Source of the DNA: JASBZA01 sp964392065 | Lineage (GTDB): Bacteria; Bacillota; Clostridia; Saccharofermentanales; Fastidiosipilaceae | DNA length: 17,035 nt | Reading direction: 5' to 3' | Assembly: GCA_964392065.1 (NCBI GenBank) | Contig: CAYMOG010000032.1 | Coordinates: forward strand, 1-17,035 | In this document: positions 14,946-17,035 of the stretch, one piece after another | How positions within the stretch are numbered: the stretch's first letter is position 1 | Layout: each line of letters opens with the position of its first letter | Position numbers and translations under genes: made by a program | Notes under the pieces: model-generated | What the model was told of the DNA's origin: nothing | The model's input: only the letters and a program-made list of their open reading frames with translations | Databases searched by the model: none

Positions 14946-15782
14946 ATGAAGAAAAGTTTTGTTATTGTAGGTTTGGGGCACTTGGGAAGAATCGTTGCCC
15001 ATGCCTATAAGGAAGGGTTGCTTGAGAATTACGAATTTTTGGGTGCTTATTCTAGGCAAATAGAAGATACGGAAGAGGTAGTTGATCAAATAGGTCATGG
15101 TCAAGTCTGTTCGAGTGTAGAAGAGCTACTCGCGCTTAGAGCGGATTATTTGGTCGAAGCGGCTTCAATTAACTTGTTTAAGGAATTGGCTGTGGATGCT
15201 TTGGCCCAGGGAACAAGCGTTATCCCTCTGTCTATCGGTGCATTTGCTGACAGAGCATTTTATGAAGAAGCAATGGAAATGGCCAAAAAACAAAATGCAA
15301 AAATTCACATACCAAGTGGTGCAGTCGGTGGATTCGATGTGTTGCAAACCGTCAGTTTAATGGCAAGTCAAGGCGTAGAGCCAGGACATGGTTATGGGAG
15401 TGAAGATGGAAAAAGTATAGAAATTGACGCCGAAATCCACACGCACAAGAATCCAAGACCTCTATGGAACACAGAATTGTTTTCTCCAGAAATTCTTGAA
15501 GAAGAAAAAGAAGTTTTGTCAGGAACTACAGCAGAAGCTATAGCATTATTACCTACGCAAGTAAATGTCATGGTCGCTACGGCATTGGCCACGAAGGGTC
15601 CAGAAAACACTTCGGCTAGAATCACTACAGTTCCGGATTTTATTGGAGACGACCATAGAACTGAAGTCAATACCGCAGGAATTCGAGCGATTGTAGATAT
15701 TTATTCCGCGACTTCCGATATCGCAGGATGGAGTGTCGTTTCACTCATGAGAAACTTACAATCACCAATGCAATTTTATTAG
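14946..15782 (+). CDS. aspartate-dehydrogenase-family NAD(P) oxidoreductase
   Basis: Family members oxidise L-aspartate or related amino acids using NAD(P). The N-terminal nucleotide-binding fold has VGLGHLGR (8-15). The family segment HIPSGAVGGFDVLQ (121-134) corresponds to the usual PSGAIGGLD. LLPTQVNVMVATALA (201-215) and DDHRTEV with the likely catalytic His237 (235-241) complete the pattern. At 278 residues it is slightly longer than classical enzymes. GAGGGTAAG provides the ribosome binding site. It is first in an operon with a 2-hydroxyacid-dehydrogenase-like gene 13 bp later. Because the neighbour is atypical, the true substrate may not be aspartate. Confidence 0.8.
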   Translation: MKKSFVIVGLGHLGRIVAHAYKEGLLENYEFLGAYSRQIEDTEEVVDQIGHGQVCSSVEELLALRADYLVEAASINLFKELAVDALAQGTSVIPLSIGAFADRAFYEEAMEMAKKQNAKIHIPSGAVGGFDVLQTVSLMASQGVEPGHGYGSEDGKSIEIDAEIHTHKNPRPLWNTELFSPEILEEEKEVLSGTTAEAIALLPTQVNVMVATALATKGPENTSARITTVPDFIGDDHRTEVNTAGIRAIVDIYSATSDIAGWSVVSLMRNLQSPMQFY

Positions 15783-15795
15783 AAGGAGTTCAAAC

Positions 15796-16707
15796 ATGAA
15801 ATTTAAGAAATTAGTACAATTAGGCCCATCGGCTTATCAGGACTGGGCACAAGAGAAACTCAAGGATTATGCTGAAGAGATAGTTTGTTACGATGAGATT
15901 CCTGACTCTAAGGAAGAAATTATTGAGAAAATAAGCGATGCGGATGCACTCATCGTGCGTACCGAACCGAAGATTGATGCAGAAATTCTCGCCGCCGCTC
16001 CCAACCTGCGTTATGTAGGCATGAATTGCAGCTTGTACTCCAAAGAAAGCGCCAATGTCGATATCGATTACGCAGAAAAAAATAATATTACTGTAAAAGG
16101 TATTCGAGACTATGGTGATCATGGTGTTACAGAATATGTAATTTATCAATTGGTAAAAATTCTACATGGCTATAACTATCCTATGTGGAAGGAACGTCCC
16201 TTGGAAATCAATAATCTCAAAATAGGTTTCGTTGGTTTGGGTGTTTCCGGTGGCATGACGGCAGAAGCTCTCTTGCATCTCGGTGCAAATATCTCCTATT
16301 TTGCGACGAAGCCTAAACCTGAGAGGGAAGCACAGGGCATGCAATTTAAGGACTTACATACGCTTCTAGAAGAATCAGAAGTTGTTATTACATGTCTTAA
16401 TCGAAATGTCATTTTACTGCATGAGGAAGAATTTCAAGTATTAGGGAACGGCAAAATCATGTTCAATACTTCTATCGGACCTGCAGCAGATAGCGATGCA
16501 CTAGAAAAATGGATAGAGAATTCCGAAAATATTTTCTGCTGTGATACGAAAGAAGCTCTAGGAGAAATTGCTGATCGCGTCATGGATAGAGAGAATGTAA
16601 TCGTGATGGGTACATCCAGTGGTATGACAGAACAAGCATATGATCGATTAAGCGAAAAATCGATTGCCAATATAGAAGCGTATTTCGAGGAAATAAAAGA
16701 CAAGTAA
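15796..16707 (+). CDS. D-isomer 2-hydroxyacid dehydrogenase family protein with altered active site
   Basis: A 303-residue Rossmann-fold oxidoreductase of the D-2-hydroxyacid dehydrogenase type. GFVGLGVSGG (144-153) is the dinucleotide loop, and YGDHGVTEYVI (106-116) matches the family's helix before it. In canonical enzymes an Arg follows the NTA/S segment; here residues 224-228 read NTSIG, placing Ile227 at the Arg position. The catalytic His of the TPH segment is replaced: VIVMGTSSGMT (268-278) has Thr273 there. No Asp follows the second beta strand (SYFATKPKP, 167-175), suggesting NADP(H) rather than NAD. Function is therefore unknown. AGAAGGAG precedes the start. It lies 13 bp after the aspartate-dehydrogenase-type gene. 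Confidence 0.85.
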   Translation: MKFKKLVQLGPSAYQDWAQEKLKDYAEEIVCYDEIPDSKEEIIEKISDADALIVRTEPKIDAEILAAAPNLRYVGMNCSLYSKESANVDIDYAEKNNITVKGIRDYGDHGVTEYVIYQLVKILHGYNYPMWKERPLEINNLKIGFVGLGVSGGMTAEALLHLGANISYFATKPKPEREAQGMQFKDLHTLLEESEVVITCLNRNVILLHEEEFQVLGNGKIMFNTSIGPAADSDALEKWIENSENIFCCDTKEALGEIADRVMDRENVIVMGTSSGMTEQAYDRLSEKSIANIEAYFEEIKDK

Positions 16708-16723
16708 TAAGGGAAGAATGTCT

Positions 16724-17035
16724 ATGCCTTGGTCAAAAAGTGATTATCCCGACTCTATGAAAAACTTAGAAGAACATGTGCGTCTAAAGGCTATTGATAT
16801 CGCCAATGCAATGGTGAGAGACGGTTATGATGAAAGCAGAGCCATCCCTATAGCTATTTCCCAAGCAAAGGATTGGATAGGCCATGCCTCTAAGGACGAA
16901 AAAGAAGAGCTAGAAGACAAGAATTTACGCAAAACTGGCCCCGGCCAAAGCAAGTCAAGCCGTTTAAAAGACGCAGATGTTGAGGTGGCTTATGATGAAG
17001 AAGAAAAGGCTTGGTCAGTTAAGTCGGACGGAGCA
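16724..17035 (+). CDS. ChaB/DUF2188-type small protein, 3' truncated by the window
   Basis: An open frame of 104 codons runs off the end of the window. Residues 1-50 (beginning MPWSKSDYPDSMKNLEEHVR, then IDIANAMVRDGYDESRAIPIAISQAKDWI) match the ChaB-like head common in Firmicutes proteins. The end (VEVAYDEEEKAWSVKSDGA) looks like the start of a DUF2188 domain. GGGAAG at 16711-16716 gives 7-nt spacing to the ATG at 16724, preferred over the in-frame ATG at 16718. It follows the hydroxyacid-dehydrogenase-like gene by 16 bp and is probably in the same operon. Function is unknown; DUF2188 proteins are sometimes stress-linked. Confidence 0.78.
   Translation, partial: MPWSKSDYPDSMKNLEEHVRLKAIDIANAMVRDGYDESRAIPIAISQAKDWIGHASKDEKEELEDKNLRKTGPGQSKSSRLKDADVEVAYDEEEKAWSVKSDGA

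Noticed and set aside
1..17035. Mobile elements, CRISPR arrays, tRNA genes
   Set aside because: No transposase, integrase, terminal repeats, spaced direct repeat array or tRNA cloverleaf was found on either strand.

Overview
The window looks like chromosomal DNA from an AT-rich, low-GC, Gram-positive-type (Bacillota, probably Clostridia-like) bacterium. The main reasons are the cysS - mrnC - rlmB - sigH order, which is the Firmicutes arrangement with yacP missing; the purine-rich AGGAGG-type ribosome binding sites; the TTG starts; a YjlB-type cupin; and a monoderm Tad/Flp pilus set with an Flp1-type pilin, a DUF6382-type protein and no secretin. I cannot name a genus. I see no insertion sequence, phage gene, CRISPR array or tRNA.

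Layout. (1) 1-770: upp with its own promoter and a hairpin terminator. (2) 767-5789, minus strand: a compact five-gene Tad-type pilus cluster. In transcription order it holds a TadZ/CpaE-like protein that has lost its P-loop, a CpaF/TadA ATPase, one polypeptide that appears to join TadB and TadC, a small Flp pilin, and a DUF6382 protein with a degenerate FHA-like end. The same 14-bp motif lies upstream of both the first gene and the pilin. No prepilin peptidase or TadE is in the window. (3) 6014-8987, plus: metK, comFC and galM, tightly packed. (4) About 9066-9240: a strongly structured RNA of roughly 170 nt with its own promoter, closed by a 16-bp end-to-end helix and ending in a T run, just ahead of cysS. 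(5) 9268-12533, plus: cysS, mrnC, rlmB and sigH, coding for tRNA charging, rRNA processing and modification, and a sigma factor. (6) 12639-14312: a large membrane-anchored extracellular protein of unknown function with a clear promoter. It ends back to back with a minus-strand YjlB-like cupin gene. (7) 14946 to the end, plus: an aspartate-dehydrogenase-family protein, a 2-hydroxyacid-dehydrogenase-family protein lacking the usual catalytic Arg and His, and the start of a ChaB/DUF2188-type small protein. A dyad symmetry is built into the promoter of this last group.

How the parts may work together. The minus-strand cluster should assemble a thin pilus at the cytoplasmic membrane: CpaF powers it, the TadBC fusion is the platform and the 64-residue pilin is the fibre subunit. 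ComFC belongs to DNA uptake, and SigH-type factors switch on competence in relatives, so a link between sigH, comFC and the pilus is attractive. It remains inference. The points most worth following are the TadB-TadC fusion, the TadZ without a P-loop, the shared upstream motif and the structured RNA before cysS.
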